A stretch of 64,000 nucleotides of DNA from an uncultured Spirochaeta sp. (GCA_913030605.1 CAJWEZ010000006.1:1-64000), one strand, 5' to 3'; positions 8,333 to 19,103 are shown, numbered from the stretch's first letter. Numbers and translations are program-made. The notes: generated by a model not told the origin, from the letters alone.

Positions 8333-8911
8333 ATGAAGGCTCGGTTTATTCTGCTGGCGTTTCTCGCGACGGCACCGGTGCTCCTGGTGATGGCGCAGGA
8401 TCGCGGCACGGCCGTCGAGGCCCCCGCAACTGTTCTCGACCTGTCGGCAACGGACATCCACGGCAACGAGGTGGCGCTATCCCGCTACCGCGGGAAGGTC
8501 CTCCTGATCGTGAACACCGCCAGCAAATGCGGATTCACCTACCAGTTCGGGGGACTCCAGGCGCTCTGGGAACGGTACCGCGACCGTGGCTTCGTCGTCC
8601 TCGGGTTCCCGTCGGACAATTTCGCCGGACAGGAGTACGAATCGGACGAGGCGATTCTGGCGTTCTGCACCGGCGAGTACGATGTGACGTTTCCCATGTT
8701 CAGTCGAATCGACGTCCGGGGAGACACCGCCCACCCGATTTACCGCTTCCTGACCGATCCGAACCGCACGGGCCGTTTTGGAGGACCGATAACGTGGAAC
8801 TTCAACAAGTTTCTGATCGATCGTGACGGTCACGTGGTGGCTCGTTTCGATACCCCGGTGGAACCGGAGGACCCGGCGGTGGTAGCGGCGATTGAGGCGG
8901 CACTGGAGTGA
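8333..8911 (+). CDS. Exported glutathione peroxidase family protein
   Basis: Thiol peroxidase of 192 residues reducing hydroperoxides, probably with thioredoxin-like donors. An N-terminal signal peptide (hydrophobic stretch 4-20, likely cleavage after VMA) places it in the periplasm. The catalytic triad is visible: Cys66 in NTASKCGFTYQ, Gln in DNFAGQEYES, Trp/Asn in TWNFNKFLID. The motif usually read FPCNQFGGQEP is FPSDNFAGQE, so one common cysteine is Ser; another Cys (AFCTGEYD) could serve as resolving residue. Start ATG at 8333 fits both the signal peptide and the promoter. Its stop overlaps the next gene by four bases (GTGA), so the acetyltransferase is translationally coupled. Confidence 0.9.
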   Translation: MKARFILLAFLATAPVLLVMAQDRGTAVEAPATVLDLSATDIHGNEVALSRYRGKVLLIVNTASKCGFTYQFGGLQALWERYRDRGFVVLGFPSDNFAGQEYESDEAILAFCTGEYDVTFPMFSRIDVRGDTAHPIYRFLTDPNRTGRFGGPITWNFNKFLIDRDGHVVARFDTPVEPEDPAVVAAIEAALE

Positions 8912-9480
8912 CACGCCCCGCCGCCTATCTCACGCCGCGGATGGTGATGCGTCCGATGGCTGCGGCGGAGGCACCCGCGCTCGCGGCGTTCCTGCGCGCC
9001 AATCGCCGGTTTCTCGAGCCGTGGGGGCCGGTCCGGGAGGACTCGTTCTACACGACCGAGGCAACCGCGCGCCGTCTCGGCGCCGAGGACCGCGAATATC
9101 GCGCCGGTCGAGCGCTGCCGCTCTACCTCTTCTCCCGTGCCGGCGGTGACCTTCTCGGCAGCGTTACCCTGTCCAGCATCGTCCGCGGGCCGTTTCAGTC
9201 CGCGTTCCTCGGGTACAAGCTTGCCGCGGCAGCGACCGGACACGGGTTCATGACCGAGGCGGTCTCGCGGGTTGTACGTATCGCCTTTGAAACCCTCAAT
9301 CTCCATCGGGTGGAGGCCAACGTGATGCCGCGCAATCGTCCGTCTCGCGCCGTTCTCGACCGGTGCGGGTTTGATGAGGAGGGCGCGAGCAGGGAGTATC
9401 TGCGGATCAACGGCCGCTGGGAGGATCACCTGCACTATGTGATTCTCAACGACGCGTGGCGCCCGGTGTCGCCGGCCTGA
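8908..9480 (+). CDS. GNAT acetyltransferase, RimJ/RimL-like
   Basis: N-acetyltransferase of 190 residues using acetyl-CoA, with the architecture of ribosomal-protein or small-molecule amine acetylases: N-terminal LTPRMVMRPM strand, the acetyl-CoA loop region around YKLAAAATGHGFMTEAV, and HRVEANVMPRNRPSRAVLDRCGF typical of RimJ/RimL. Starts at GTG overlapping the stop of the glutathione peroxidase (GTGA). The substrate cannot be read from sequence; ribosomal protein S5 or S18 N-terminus acetylation is possible, but so is a general detoxifying role. Confidence 0.85.
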   Translation: MTRPAAYLTPRMVMRPMAAAEAPALAAFLRANRRFLEPWGPVREDSFYTTEATARRLGAEDREYRAGRALPLYLFSRAGGDLLGSVTLSSIVRGPFQSAFLGYKLAAAATGHGFMTEAVSRVVRIAFETLNLHRVEANVMPRNRPSRAVLDRCGFDEEGASREYLRINGRWEDHLHYVILNDAWRPVSPA

Positions 9481-9557
9481 CGACGACCGAAACGGTCGAT
9501 ATCGGCGGTCGCGAATTCACACATTTCCCACGAAAGCTCCGCTATACTCACTGCGCA

Positions 9558-10817
9558 ATGAACTACAAAGCGACGATCATGATCGGTCTCGGCTTCTTCA
9601 CGATGGGGCTGATGGACCCGCTGTACGACACCTACGTTCCGGTGTTCCTGGATGGATTTGTCGCCTCCCGGGCGCTGATCGGGAGTCTGATGACGATCGA
9701 CAACATCATGGCGCTGCTTCTGATCCCGCTGGTGACCGCCTGGAGCGACAACACCCGCACCCGTATCGGGCGGCGCATCCCCTTTGTGGTGGTGCTGCTG
9801 CCGCTGAGCGCCGTGGGCTTCGCGCTTCTGCCGTATGCGGGAACCGCGACGCTGGGCGCGTTCGTTATCGCGCTTGTGGGGTTTAACCTCTTCAAGCAGT
9901 CCGCCCGGGGACCGGTGGTGGCGCTCATGCCGGATACGGTGCCCAACGAGTACCGCAGCGAGGCCAACGGCGTAATCAACATGATGGGCGGCATCGCCGC
10001 GGTGGTGGGGACGGTGGTCCTGGCGCCGATGATGGACCTGCGCCTGACCCTGCCGGTCCTTGGCGACGTCTCCCGGAAGCTGCCGTTCCTCATCAGCGCG
10101 GTCCTGATCGTGGTGGCTGCCATCCTGGTTCGCCTGACCGTGCGGGAGCGGGAGATCCCGGACCCGGCGTCGGAGCGCACGCCGGTGCTCCGGTCGCTGC
10201 GCTCGGTGTTTTCGCAGCAGGACAAGAGCGCTGTGTGGATCCTGGTGGCGCTGTTTCTGTGGTTCTCCGCCTACTGGGGTATCCGACCGTTTATTACGCT
10301 GTACGTGATCGAGTACCTGGGACTCAGCGAGGGAATCGCGGGTCTCTCCACGGGCATGGTGGCGATCGCGTATCTGGTGTTCGCGGTTCCCAGCGGGATG
10401 CTGGCGCACCGGATCGGCCGGCGCCGGACGATCCGTATCGCCCTGGCGGGGATGGCGATCCTGGCCCTGCTCATGTTTACCCACCAGGCGTGGACCGTGC
10501 GCATCGGTGCATCCCGCACCCTGGCGGTGGCGACGTTCTGGGGACTCCTGTTTCTCTTTGGTGCGTGCTGGGGCGCCGCCAACACCAACAGCTTCCCCAT
10601 GCTGTGGCAAATGGCAGACCTGGATACGATGGGTGCCTACACCGGTGTGTACTACGTCTTCTCCCAGGCCGCGGCGATCGTGACGCCACCCCTCACGGGC
10701 GTGATTGTGGACGCCGTGGGTTTCCGCGCGATCTTCCTGTACGCCGCGGTGGCGATGGCCGCCTCGTTCCTGGTGATCGGCAGGGTCCGTGGGGGAGAGG
10801 TGTCCCCGGCGACGTGA
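9558..10817 (+). CDS. MFS transporter of the GPH/sugar-cation symporter type
   Basis: Integral membrane protein of 419 residues with about twelve hydrophobic segments. The cytoplasmic loop 2-3 signature is DNTRTRIGRRIPFV and the equivalent in the second half is HRIGRRRTIRI. The TRTRxGRRxP form is typical of GPH-type and SLC45-like sugar/proton symporters. Start ATG at 9558: TATACT lies 9 bases upstream (9543-9548) and there is no ribosome site, so the message is probably leaderless. It precedes the nucleoside hydrolase gene, which has its own -10. Substrate unknown; a glycoside or nucleoside is possible. Confidence 0.8.
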   Translation: MNYKATIMIGLGFFTMGLMDPLYDTYVPVFLDGFVASRALIGSLMTIDNIMALLLIPLVTAWSDNTRTRIGRRIPFVVVLLPLSAVGFALLPYAGTATLGAFVIALVGFNLFKQSARGPVVALMPDTVPNEYRSEANGVINMMGGIAAVVGTVVLAPMMDLRLTLPVLGDVSRKLPFLISAVLIVVAAILVRLTVREREIPDPASERTPVLRSLRSVFSQQDKSAVWILVALFLWFSAYWGIRPFITLYVIEYLGLSEGIAGLSTGMVAIAYLVFAVPSGMLAHRIGRRRTIRIALAGMAILALLMFTHQAWTVRIGASRTLAVATFWGLLFLFGACWGAANTNSFPMLWQMADLDTMGAYTGVYYVFSQAAAIVTPPLTGVIVDAVGFRAIFLYAAVAMAASFLVIGRVRGGEVSPAT

Positions 10818-10846
10818 TCGCCACCCCGTAGTATGATACCGCCATC

Positions 10847-11815
10847 ATGGCGGAGCACAGCATCATAATCGATACGGACCCCGGAATCGACGACGCGATG
10901 GCGATCTTCTACGCCCTGGCGTCGCCGGAAATCGAGGTTCTGGGACTGACAACCGTGTTCGGCAACGTGGACGTGGATCTGGCCACGGAGAACGCCCTGC
11001 GGCTGGTGGAGATCGCCGGCCGGAGCGATGTTCCCGTGGCCCGGGGGGCCGCACGGTCCCTCACCGTGCCGTTCCCCGGTGGGGTGGAGTTTGTCCACGG
11101 CGCCGATGGCCAGGGGAACGCGTCGCTGGCGCCGCCGCGGGGCGCCCCATCCACGCGCCGGGCGACGGAACTCATCATCGACACGGTGATGTCACGGCCC
11201 GGTGAGGTGACACTCGTGACCCTGGGCCCCCTGACCAACGTGGCCCTTGCCCTCATCGAACGGCCGGAGATCGCCTCCAGCGTGCGGGGAGTGATCGCCA
11301 TGGGCGGCAACGTTCACGTCGGCGGCAACGCCTCCACCGCGGCGGAGGCAAACATTCTCAACGATCCGGAGGCGGCGGACATCGTCTTCTCGGCTCCGTG
11401 GCCGGTGACGATCTGCGGGCTGGACGTGACCCATCGCATTCTCATGACCCCGGACGACCTCGAGCGTGCGTACCGCGTCGACTCCCCCGTGGGCCGCCAT
11501 CTCGCGCGGATCGTTCCGTTCTACCATGCCTTTTACGAAAAGCACGTGGGCAGCAACGGGATCTACGTCCACGATTCCACCACGATCTCATACCTGCTCC
11601 ATCCGGACGCCTTCGTCACCGAGTCGCACCGGCTGCTGGTGGATACCGGCTCCGGCGTGGGCCGCGGCAAAACGTGGCCCGTCGCCACTCGCGACGAAGC
11701 CGGTCGCGTGGCCGGTTCCGTCACCCGTCCGGAGATCACCGTGTGCGTCGACGCCGACGCGCGGCGCGTGGTGGAGGCGGAGATCGCCGCCCTGGAGCGC
11801 GCCGCGGACAGCTGA
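10847..11815 (+). CDS. Inosine/uridine-preferring nucleoside hydrolase
   Basis: Cytoplasmic 322-residue hydrolase cleaving the N-glycosidic bond of ribonucleosides to base and ribose. The Ca2+-binding signature IIDTDPGIDDA (residues 7-17) is intact. The family elements MGGNV, ANILNDPEAADIVF and CGLDVTH are present, and HDSTTISYLL provides the C-terminal metal-binding Asp. TATGAT (10832-10837) sits 9 bases before the ATG, so this gene can start its own short-leader message, although it follows a transporter by only 29 bases. Purine/pyrimidine salvage is the family role; base preference is unclear. Confidence 0.9.
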   Translation: MAEHSIIIDTDPGIDDAMAIFYALASPEIEVLGLTTVFGNVDVDLATENALRLVEIAGRSDVPVARGAARSLTVPFPGGVEFVHGADGQGNASLAPPRGAPSTRRATELIIDTVMSRPGEVTLVTLGPLTNVALALIERPEIASSVRGVIAMGGNVHVGGNASTAAEANILNDPEAADIVFSAPWPVTICGLDVTHRILMTPDDLERAYRVDSPVGRHLARIVPFYHAFYEKHVGSNGIYVHDSTTISYLLHPDAFVTESHRLLVDTGSGVGRGKTWPVATRDEAGRVAGSVTRPEITVCVDADARRVVEAEIAALERAADS

Positions 11816-11876
11816 TTCGGGCTCCGGCACGAATTGAAGGTGGCGAATTCGCGAAATATCGGCTACCGTCAAGGGC

Positions 11877-13619
11877 ATGTACACGCGTGTGTGGCTTCTC
11901 GTTTCCGCACTGGTGGTGATGGTCATCGGTATAGCGGTTGTGTACGGTGGTGTGGTCCAGGCGCTCCCGGCGATTGCGGTTGGCAGTGTGAGTCTCGCGA
12001 TTCTGGCGACGGGAGAGACCCTCGCCCACCGTCGCGACCTGCGGCGGCTGGCTGCGGGGATCGCGTCCCTCGGGGCGGACGGGCACCTTGATCTGTCGCG
12101 GCGGCTGTCGGCGAACGGCGTCGGCGCGGCGGTGAGACCGGTGGCGAACGCCGTCGATCGCGCGACCTACGACCTCAACTCGATCATGCTCGACATCCAC
12201 ACCGCCTCAAAGAAGTTCAGCCTCTTTTCCTCCGACATCTATTTTTCCGGACAGCAGCTCTCCGCCGTCTCCGACGAACAGGCGCAGCTCATGGTGTCCG
12301 TGCTGGCGCATGCGGAACGTTTTCGTGGTGAGATGTCGAAGGTTGTGGAACACGTCGCCGAAGGCCTGTTCGATATGGAGCGGACCGGGACCCGATATCA
12401 GGAGCTTCGCAGCCAGACGGCGGAAGCGCGGTCGCGGCTGGAACCGCTGGCAACGGCGACCACCGCGGCCCGTGAGCTGGCCGCGACGGGGCGCGAACAC
12501 ATGGACCGGTCGCGGGCGGCGACGGGGGAACTGACACCGGCGATCGGCCGCCTGAACGACCAGATCGACCAGATGCTGGAACGCAGCGCCGAGATCGGCA
12601 CGGTTCTGTCGGCACTGCAGGACATCGCGGAGAAAACGCACGTTCTTGCCACCAACGCCTCCATCGAAGCGGCGCGGGCGGGCTCCGCCGGTCGCGGTTT
12701 CGGTGTGATCGCCGGGGAGATCCGGACGCTGGCCGCGGACTCGCGTCGGGCGATCGAAGAGGTGGAACGGTTTCTGTCCGCGACGGTGGCGGAAACGCGT
12801 GACAGTGCCGAGATTTCGCGGCAGGCGGCGGCCCGGGTCGGCGAACTGGAGCGCTATTCCGCAGACACCGGGCGATCCCTGGAAGACATCGTGGCGCGGG
12901 TTGAGGCGGTCTCCACAAGTATGGAGGAGTTCCACGCGTTCTTCGGCCGGCAGGAGGAGATGATCGGTGAGACGATCGACGAGTCTGAGCGGGTTCACCG
13001 GGTGATGGAAGCGGTGGGAGAAGAGATCGAACGCCACGCGTCTGAGTACGAGGAGATACAGTCCAGGGTGGACGGCGCGGCGGACGGAGCCCGCCGCGCC
13101 GCGCATTCCGCGCGGGTCCTTTCGCAGCTCGGCACCTACCTCCGTACCGGCGGTCAGGAACTCAGTCACGTTGTGGAGACCGTGACCGCCAGCGAGACGC
13201 GTTTTCTGGCAGGGCTCCAGCGCAAGGAACCGCGAACAACGCTGCTCTACAACCTGGAGGTCTTTCGGGGTGATGAGCTGCTTGGCCATCTCGGCGATAT
13301 CTCACCGTCGGGGCTCATGCTCTACGCCCCGGAACCGCTGCGTGAAGGTGTCGCGATCGATGCCGCGATCCACCTGCCGCTGAGTTTTGGAGAGCAGCGC
13401 GACATCCCCGTGCGCTTCGTGCCACGCCGGAACGAGCAGCACGCCTGGTTCGTCAAGGTTGGCTGTTCGATCGACGCGGAGAGCTCTCGCCGGCAGCGTG
13501 AGGACATCGAGATGATCATCACCAGCTACACGGTGAGCCAGGGACTGGACACACTCGTTGCGGACCAGACGGAGGACTCCGCGGCGCCGGTGGAGGATCT
13601 TGAACCGCTGGACGAGTGA
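11877..13619 (+). CDS. Chemotaxis signalling-domain protein fused to a C-terminal PilZ domain
   Basis: 580 residues. Two N-terminal transmembrane helices (about 4-23 and 29-47) with almost no periplasmic loop, then a long coiled coil carrying an MCP signalling hairpin whose tip (residues 250-286: IAEKTHVLATNASIEAARAG and following) matches the CheA/CheW-contact region. The C-terminus is a PilZ domain (about 445-560) with both c-di-GMP motifs complete: RxxxR at 449-453 (RKEPR) and DxSxxG at 474-479 (DISPSG). The fusion implies that c-di-GMP feeds directly into chemotaxis signalling; this is inference. There is no ligand-binding domain. TTGAAG-17-TATCGG precedes the ATG. A dCache chemoreceptor and a diguanylate cyclase lie next door. 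Confidence 0.85.
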   Translation: MYTRVWLLVSALVVMVIGIAVVYGGVVQALPAIAVGSVSLAILATGETLAHRRDLRRLAAGIASLGADGHLDLSRRLSANGVGAAVRPVANAVDRATYDLNSIMLDIHTASKKFSLFSSDIYFSGQQLSAVSDEQAQLMVSVLAHAERFRGEMSKVVEHVAEGLFDMERTGTRYQELRSQTAEARSRLEPLATATTAARELAATGREHMDRSRAATGELTPAIGRLNDQIDQMLERSAEIGTVLSALQDIAEKTHVLATNASIEAARAGSAGRGFGVIAGEIRTLAADSRRAIEEVERFLSATVAETRDSAEISRQAAARVGELERYSADTGRSLEDIVARVEAVSTSMEEFHAFFGRQEEMIGETIDESERVHRVMEAVGEEIERHASEYEEIQSRVDGAADGARRAAHSARVLSQLGTYLRTGGQELSHVVETVTASETRFLAGLQRKEPRTTLLYNLEVFRGDELLGHLGDISPSGLMLYAPEPLREGVAIDAAIHLPLSFGEQRDIPVRFVPRRNEQHAWFVKVGCSIDAESSRRQREDIEMIITSYTVSQGLDTLVADQTEDSAAPVEDLEPLDE

Positions 13620-13723
13620 CGGGCGGCTCTATTTTCGCTATATAGAAATTCAATGTTCATAAAGTAATTCAAATAGAAAAATATTGAATAAAATTATGAG
13701 TGTTGGTAGGATTCTCCTCATCC
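13620..13723 (+). promoter_or_regulatory. AT-rich intergenic promoter region of the dCache chemoreceptor
   Basis: This 104-bp gap is strikingly AT-rich against ~65% GC surroundings. TTGAAT (13684-13689), 16-bp spacer and TAGGAT (13706-13711) form the best promoter, 12 bases before the ATG at 13724. No terminator hairpin is visible for the preceding gene. Confidence 0.45.
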
Positions 13724-15520
13724 ATGAAACTACGCAACCAGTTCCTGCTGCCAACCGTCGCGATCGTGATCCTCGGCGTCGGGTTTCTGTCCACGTTCGG
13801 GTTCCTCACAGCCCGGACTGAGATTCAGACGACCGTACGGGACTCGCTCGAGACCACCGTGGACTCCCTGAGCCGGGAGTTGTCGTATTATGCGGAGTCG
13901 CTCAGCGCCCAGGTCTCCGGCTGGACCGAGCTCGGTTCGGTTCGACGGTTTCTCGACGCCCCGGGGGATCCCGCGGCGCTGAACGAGGACCTCGCCGCGC
14001 TCCAGGCGTCCTCCGCCGGGATCGAGCTGGTTGCGGTGGTGAGCCCCGACGGGATCGCCCGGGCGGCGTCGGATCCCGGACAGGTCGGTTCGCTGAACGT
14101 CGCGGACCGCGGCTACTTCCGCGCCGCCATGGACGGCGAGCTTACCCTCTCCGACGTGATTGTGAGTCGCGTGTCGGGATTGCCGGCGTTCACCGTCGCG
14201 GCACCGGTTTCCGACGGCGGATCGGTGCGCGGCGTCGTGGTGTCGGTTGTACGGGTCGCCGCCTTCGCGGACCGGTTCGTGGTACCGGTTCAGATCGGGG
14301 ACGGCGGCTACGCGTATCTCCTCAACCCGGACGGACTGGCACTGTCGCATCCCAACGAGGAATACGTGATGTCACTGAACCTGGGGACGTACGAGTTCGG
14401 CGCCCACATGCTCGCCGAGGGGCGCGGAACGTACCGCTACACGTTTGAGGGTGTCCCGAAGTTCGTCGCCTTTGACACGGAAGAACAGACCGGGTGGATG
14501 GTTGCAGCGACCGCCGACGAAGCGGACGTCTTCGGTGGCGTGCGGCGCATGCTCAACGGGTTTGTGTGGAGCGGGCTCGCGATCGCGGTGGTGATCGGCA
14601 TCGTCGTGCTTCTGGTGGTGCGCCGCGTGGTGACGGTGGTGAACGGTGTCGTCGATCACGCCGCCACGCTCGCGGACGGTGACCTCTCGGTCACGCTGGG
14701 GCTCTCGCGTTCGGACGAGCTCGGGAGCATGGCAGCGTCGCTGGATGACATGTCGCAGCGAGTGGCGCAGGTGATTTCCGGGGTGCAGGCGGCGGCCGCC
14801 GAAGTCACCGGCGGGAGCGGGCAGATCTCGCTGTCCGCGGAGCGGGTGTCGCAGAGCGCCGGGGAACAGGCGTCGAGCGTCGAGGAGCTGTCGGCGTCGA
14901 TGGAGGAGATGAACTCCACGATCGACCATACCGCGGCAAATGCGTCCGAGACGCGGTCGATCGCCGAGCAGGCCGCGATCGATGCCGCCGCCGGCGGCGA
15001 ACAGGTTCTGCAGACCGTGGCGGCGATGCGCACGATCGCCGAGAAGATCTCAATCGTCGAGGAGATCGCCCGGAACACCAACCTCCTCGCGCTGAACGCG
15101 GCGATCGAAGCCGCCCGGGCGGGAGATGCGGGCAAGGGTTTCGCCGTGGTGGCATCGGAGGTTCGGAAGCTGGCGGAACGCAGTCAGGTCGCCTCCGCCG
15201 AGATCTCGGAGCAGTCACGGGAGAGCATGACGATCGCCGAGGCCGCCGGTGAGGCGATCGGTCGCCTGGTTCCCCGCATTCAGCAGACCGCCGAGCTGGT
15301 GCAGGAGATCACGGTGTCCACGCAGGAACAGCGCGACAGCTCCCGCCAGATCAACGATGCGATCATGCAACTGGACCGGACGATCCAGGGGAACGCCGCA
15401 TCGGCGGAGGAGCTTTCCGCGATGGCGGAGGAACTGCAGGGGCAGGCGGAATCGTTGAGCGACAGCGTTCAGTTCTTCCGAATCGAGGAGTCTTCGCCGC
15501 TGCGCCTGGCGGTCAGTTGA
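13724..15520 (+). CDS. Methyl-accepting chemotaxis protein with periplasmic dCache sensor
   Basis: 598-residue chemoreceptor. TM1 at about 8-27; periplasmic dCache domain about 35-275 (motifs [42 protein letters not shown]); TM2 about 285-308; HAMP-like segment ([23 protein letters not shown]); MCP signalling domain with the conserved tip [20 protein letters not shown] and [18 protein letters not shown]. dCache sensors commonly bind amino acids, amines or other small organics; the ligand cannot be read here. Start ATG at 13724 places the first helix immediately after a short basic N-terminus. The stop overlaps the convergent diguanylate cyclase gene by 8 bp. Confidence 0.92.
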   Translation: MKLRNQFLLPTVAIVILGVGFLSTFGFLTARTEIQTTVRDSLETTVDSLSRELSYYAESLSAQVSGWTELGSVRRFLDAPGDPAALNEDLAALQASSAGIELVAVVSPDGIARAASDPGQVGSLNVADRGYFRAAMDGELTLSDVIVSRVSGLPAFTVAAPVSDGGSVRGVVVSVVRVAAFADRFVVPVQIGDGGYAYLLNPDGLALSHPNEEYVMSLNLGTYEFGAHMLAEGRGTYRYTFEGVPKFVAFDTEEQTGWMVAATADEADVFGGVRRMLNGFVWSGLAIAVVIGIVVLLVVRRVVTVVNGVVDHAATLADGDLSVTLGLSRSDELGSMAASLDDMSQRVAQVISGVQAAAAEVTGGSGQISLSAERVSQSAGEQASSVEELSASMEEMNSTIDHTAANASETRSIAEQAAIDAAAGGEQVLQTVAAMRTIAEKISIVEEIARNTNLLALNAAIEAARAGDAGKGFAVVASEVRKLAERSQVASAEISEQSRESMTIAEAAGEAIGRLVPRIQQTAELVQEITVSTQEQRDSSRQINDAIMQLDRTIQGNAASAEELSAMAEELQGQAESLSDSVQFFRIEESSPLRLAVS

Positions 15521-18500
15521 CGGTGACCTCGGAGTCGTCTCCGGTGCGCTCGACGCGATTGCGACCGCGTCGCTTGGCTGCATACAGTGCCCGATCCGCG
15601 GTCAGGACGAGGGTCGTGGGGTCTGCGGCACCGGGGATCACGCTGCCGACGCCGACGCTGACGGTGACGCCGGGAACGCCGTTGCCGAGTTCCGCCGACT
15701 CCACCGCCCGCCGAATCCGTTCGCCCACGGCGACGGCGCCCTCCACGTCGGTCTCGTAGAGCACGGCGGCGAACTCTTCTCCCCCGTAGCGGGCGACGAA
15801 ATCGGTTGACCGGTTGAGCTGCTCAGCCATGACCCGGGCGACCGCCTCCAGGGCGGTGTCGCCGACGACGTGCCCGTGGGTGTCGTTGAACGCCTTGAAA
15901 TGGTCCACATCGATCATGAGCAGTCCGAGCGGCGTTCCCGTTCGGCGTGCGCGGTTCCACTCCTCCTGGAGCATCGTGTCAAAGTACCGGCGATTGAAAC
16001 TCCCGGTGAGGGAGTCGCGAATGCTCAGACGCTCCAACTCCTCGTTGGCCCGGGCGAGCTGGGAGACCGCGTGTTCCAGTTGGGCGTTCTTGTCCGCCAG
16101 CACCCGCGCTTCCCGGGCCCTGATCATCGTGTACACGAGCAGTGCCACGCCGGCGGCGTAGAACCCGATCGCCCACCAGCGAAGGTACCACGGCGCGACC
16201 ACCGTCAGGTTCAGCGTCGCCGGGCTCTGGCTCCAGACGCCGTCGGCGTTCGCCGCAAGCACCTGCAGCTCGTAGGTGCCCGGCGGAAGGTTTGTGTAGG
16301 AGGCGTAGTTGCGTGTGCCGGAGTCGACCCACTCCTCCTCGAATCCCCGCAGTCGGTAGCGGTACACGTTGGCGTCGACCGCCTCGTAGTCCATGGCGGC
16401 AAACTCGAAACTCACGAACGTGTCCCTCGCCGCAAGCTCCACGGTGGCGTCGTCGAACGAAAGGCGTCCCGGATCGATCGATTCCTGGAATACCCGCACG
16501 TCGATGATCTGCACGGTCGGTCGGTGGGTGTTGCGGTTGTCGATCGACGAGTCGATTCGCGTGACCCCGTGGGCCCCGCCGAAGAGGAGTTCACCCCCGG
16601 TGTCCCGGAACGCCCCGGCGTTGAACTCGCTGCCGAAGAGTCCATCCTGCTCGTCGATGATCTGGATCCGGCTGCTGACCGGATCGAATGACGCCAGGCC
16701 GTGCTGCGTGCCGGCCCAGATTTTGCCGTCGTGGCCCTCCAGCAGGCTCACGATCCGGTTGCTGGCCAGACCGTCGTCGACGGTGATGTGACTGAAGGTA
16801 TCGCTCTCGCGGAGGTAGCGGTTGATACCGCCGCCGAGGGTCGCAAACCAGAGTCGGCCACGGGAGTCCTCGAGGATGCCACGGACGGTGTTGCTGCTGA
16901 GGCCGTCGGGGTTTTCAGGGTCGTACCGGTACGATGTGAAGCTGTCGGTTTCGGGGCTGTAGCGCGTAAGTCCCCCGTTTGTCGCGATCCACACCGTCCC
17001 GCTTCGGTCTTCCCGGATCCCGTAGATGAGGTCGTTGGCAATGCCTGCGTCGTCGGGGTCCGCCCGGAACGTCTCCAGGTCTCCTGTCTCCGGATCGAAA
17101 CGTGTCACCCCGGAGCGGTACGTCCCGATCCAGTAGCGGCCCCGGCTGTCGCGGGTGACGGCGTACACGATTTCGCCGACGTAGGGATTCCCCGGAAAGA
17201 CATCCTGCCACGATTCGAAGCTGGTGGAACCGGGCCGCAGTCGCTGGAGACCACCGTTGGTTGCGATCCATATTGACCCGTCGCGGTCCTCGAATAGCGC
17301 GTTGATGATGTCGTTGGCGAGACCGTCGGATGCACTCCCTCCGGGGCGCCGGGCGGCACGAAAGATGCGCCAGCCGGTATCGTCGGGATCGCGTCGCGCC
17401 AGTCCCCCTCCGTAGGTGCCGATCCACAGCGTACCGCCGCCGTCGCGCAGGATCGCGGTAACGCGTCCCTGGGGCAGCGACTCGGGCCGGTCCGGATCGT
17501 GGAAGTAGAGGCGGTAGTTGCGCTGCCGTGGACTGAGCAGATGGATGCCTCCGCCGTTGGTGCCGACCCACACCAGCCCCGATTCGTCCTCATAGAGCGA
17601 GTAGATCACCGGGTCCGCCAGATTGCGCTCCGTATCCGGCGTGAACTCGTGAATGGTGCCGTTGCGGTCGATGGCGAACAGCCCGCCGCCCCAGCTTCCG
17701 GCCCAGATCGTTCCGTCGGATGCGGCGAGGACGGAATAGATCGAGTTCGTGCTGAACCGCCGGCGCCACAGCTCTCCGTCGCCCTCACGGAACGCCACCA
17801 CGCCACCGGGGTTCCCGTCGGCCTCCCAGGTACCGAGGAGCAGGACACCCGGTTCGATCTCATCGATCGCCATGACGTAGGGGCTGTCGAGACCGTCCAT
17901 GGCGATGAGTCGCTCCTGTTCGGGATCCCATCGGCTGAGACCCGCCAGCGACGCAACCCACAGGTCTCCGCGGGAGTCGAGAAACAGGTCGCGGATCACC
18001 GGATGCCGTGTCGGTATCAGCGAGAACGATCCGTCCGCATTCATGCGGTTGAGGCCATTCTGCGTACCGACCCACAGGTGTCCGTCCGGGCCGCGGCTGA
18101 TCGCGATAACCACATTGTCACTCAGGGAATCGGATCGATCGGGACCGTGGCCGAAGGTGACGAAGCCACCGGTTGCGGCATCGTAGCGCGCAAGGCCCGC
18201 GTAGGTGCCTACCCAGATCTCGTCGGACTCGCGATCGTAGTACGTGGTCTGGACAAGGTCGTGGGGCAGGGACCGCTCCGCGAACGGCTCGCTGTAGTAG
18301 GTGTGAAATGCATGGCCGTCGTAGCGAACCAGACCACCCTGGGTGCCGAACCACATCAACCCGCGGCGATCCTGAAAGATCGACGAAACCGAGTTGTTGG
18401 GGAGCCCGTCGATGCGCGACAGGCGGTTGAACCGCGGGCGTTGATCACCGGTGAAGAAGCTCTGCGACCACGACAGCGTCACGGGCAGGAGAAACACCAG

Positions 18501-18533
18501 GAGGATGATAGCCGAGCGATGCGGGTGTCGCAT
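15513..18533 (-). CDS. Two-component-propeller diguanylate cyclase (Reg_prop, Y_Y_Y, GGDEF)
   Basis: 1006-residue membrane sensor that synthesises c-di-GMP. After a signal peptide, fourteen repeats of the form D-x-x-G-x-x-W-x-G-T form two seven-bladed propellers. A Y_Y_Y domain ([31 protein letters not shown]) follows, then one transmembrane helix, a coiled coil and a GGDEF domain. The active site is GGEEF (917-921) with an inhibitory I-site RxxD (RSTD, 908-911) five residues upstream, so an active, feedback-inhibited enzyme is predicted. Start ATG at 18533 with AGGA just upstream and TACAAT 8 bases away; a TTG three codons earlier is the alternative. Its product is the natural ligand of the nearby MCP-PilZ fusion. 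Confidence 0.92.
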   Translation of the reverse strand: MRHPHRSAIILLVFLLPVTLSWSQSFFTGDQRPRFNRLSRIDGLPNNSVSSIFQDRRGLMWFGTQGGLVRYDGHAFHTYYSEPFAERSLPHDLVQTTYYDRESDEIWVGTYAGLARYDAATGGFVTFGHGPDRSDSLSDNVVIAISRGPDGHLWVGTQNGLNRMNADGSFSLIPTRHPVIRDLFLDSRGDLWVASLAGLSRWDPEQERLIAMDGLDSPYVMAIDEIEPGVLLLGTWEADGNPGGVVAFREGDGELWRRRFSTNSIYSVLAASDGTIWAGSWGGGLFAIDRNGTIHEFTPDTERNLADPVIYSLYEDESGLVWVGTNGGGIHLLSPRQRNYRLYFHDPDRPESLPQGRVTAILRDGGGTLWIGTYGGGLARRDPDDTGWRIFRAARRPGGSASDGLANDIINALFEDRDGSIWIATNGGLQRLRPGSTSFESWQDVFPGNPYVGEIVYAVTRDSRGRYWIGTYRSGVTRFDPETGDLETFRADPDDAGIANDLIYGIREDRSGTVWIATNGGLTRYSPETDSFTSYRYDPENPDGLSSNTVRGILEDSRGRLWFATLGGGINRYLRESDTFSHITVDDGLASNRIVSLLEGHDGKIWAGTQHGLASFDPVSSRIQIIDEQDGLFGSEFNAGAFRDTGGELLFGGAHGVTRIDSSIDNRNTHRPTVQIIDVRVFQESIDPGRLSFDDATVELAARDTFVSFEFAAMDYEAVDANVYRYRLRGFEEEWVDSGTRNYASYTNLPPGTYELQVLAANADGVWSQSPATLNLTVVAPWYLRWWAIGFYAAGVALLVYTMIRAREARVLADKNAQLEHAVSQLARANEELERLSIRDSLTGSFNRRYFDTMLQEEWNRARRTGTPLGLLMIDVDHFKAFNDTHGHVVGDTALEAVARVMAEQLNRSTDFVARYGGEEFAAVLYETDVEGAVAVGERIRRAVESAELGNGVPGVTVSVGVGSVIPGAADPTTLVLTADRALYAAKRRGRNRVERTGDDSEVTVN

Positions 18534-18610
18534 GTTCCTCAATTGTAGTCCCGCTGCAGCGATTGCACATCCCCCTCCGACGTGCTATAGCCTGCGGCAG
18601 GGAGGCCCGC

Positions 18611-19069
18611 ATGAAACGAATCGCTCTGGTTGCCCACGACAATCGCAAGAAAGACCTGGTGGAATGGGTCGAGTGGAATCACAAGATTCTGATCGAGCAT
18701 CAGCTGATCTGTACCGGCACCACGGGCACCCTGGTGGAAGAGGCGTTGCGCAAGAAGCTCGATCTGCGGGACCCACGTGAGTTTCGCATGACCAAGCTGA
18801 AATCCGGCCCCCTCGGCGGCGACCAGCAGCTCGGCGCCATGATCTGCGAACAGAAGGTCGACATGATGATCTTCCTCTGGGACCCCATGGAACCGCAGCC
18901 GCACGACGTCGACGTGAAGGCCCTGCTGCGTATCTCGGTCCTGTACAACATTCCGATCGCGAACAACCGCGCAACGGCGGATTTCCTGATCTCGTCGCCG
19001 CTGTTCACGTCGAAATATGTACCACAGGTCAAGGACTACAGCGCCTACATGAAGCGCTTCGCCGGGTAG
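18611..19069 (+). CDS. mgsA: Methylglyoxal synthase
   Basis: Converts dihydroxyacetone phosphate to methylglyoxal and phosphate, the glycolytic bypass used under phosphate limitation. 152 residues, the usual length. KRIALVAHDNRKKDLV begins the fold. The phosphate loop CTGTTGTLVEE, the catalytic Asp71 in SGPLGGDQQLG, and IPIANNRATADFLISS are all present. A GGGAGG ribosome site sits 6 bases before the ATG. It is divergent from the diguanylate cyclase and transcribed alone. No methylglyoxal detoxification gene is visible nearby. Confidence 0.95.
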   Translation: MKRIALVAHDNRKKDLVEWVEWNHKILIEHQLICTGTTGTLVEEALRKKLDLRDPREFRMTKLKSGPLGGDQQLGAMICEQKVDMMIFLWDPMEPQPHDVDVKALLRISVLYNIPIANNRATADFLISSPLFTSKYVPQVKDYSAYMKRFAG

Positions 19070-19103
19070 AGTCTCACCGGGGACGGCACCACCGGCGAAG
19101 GCT

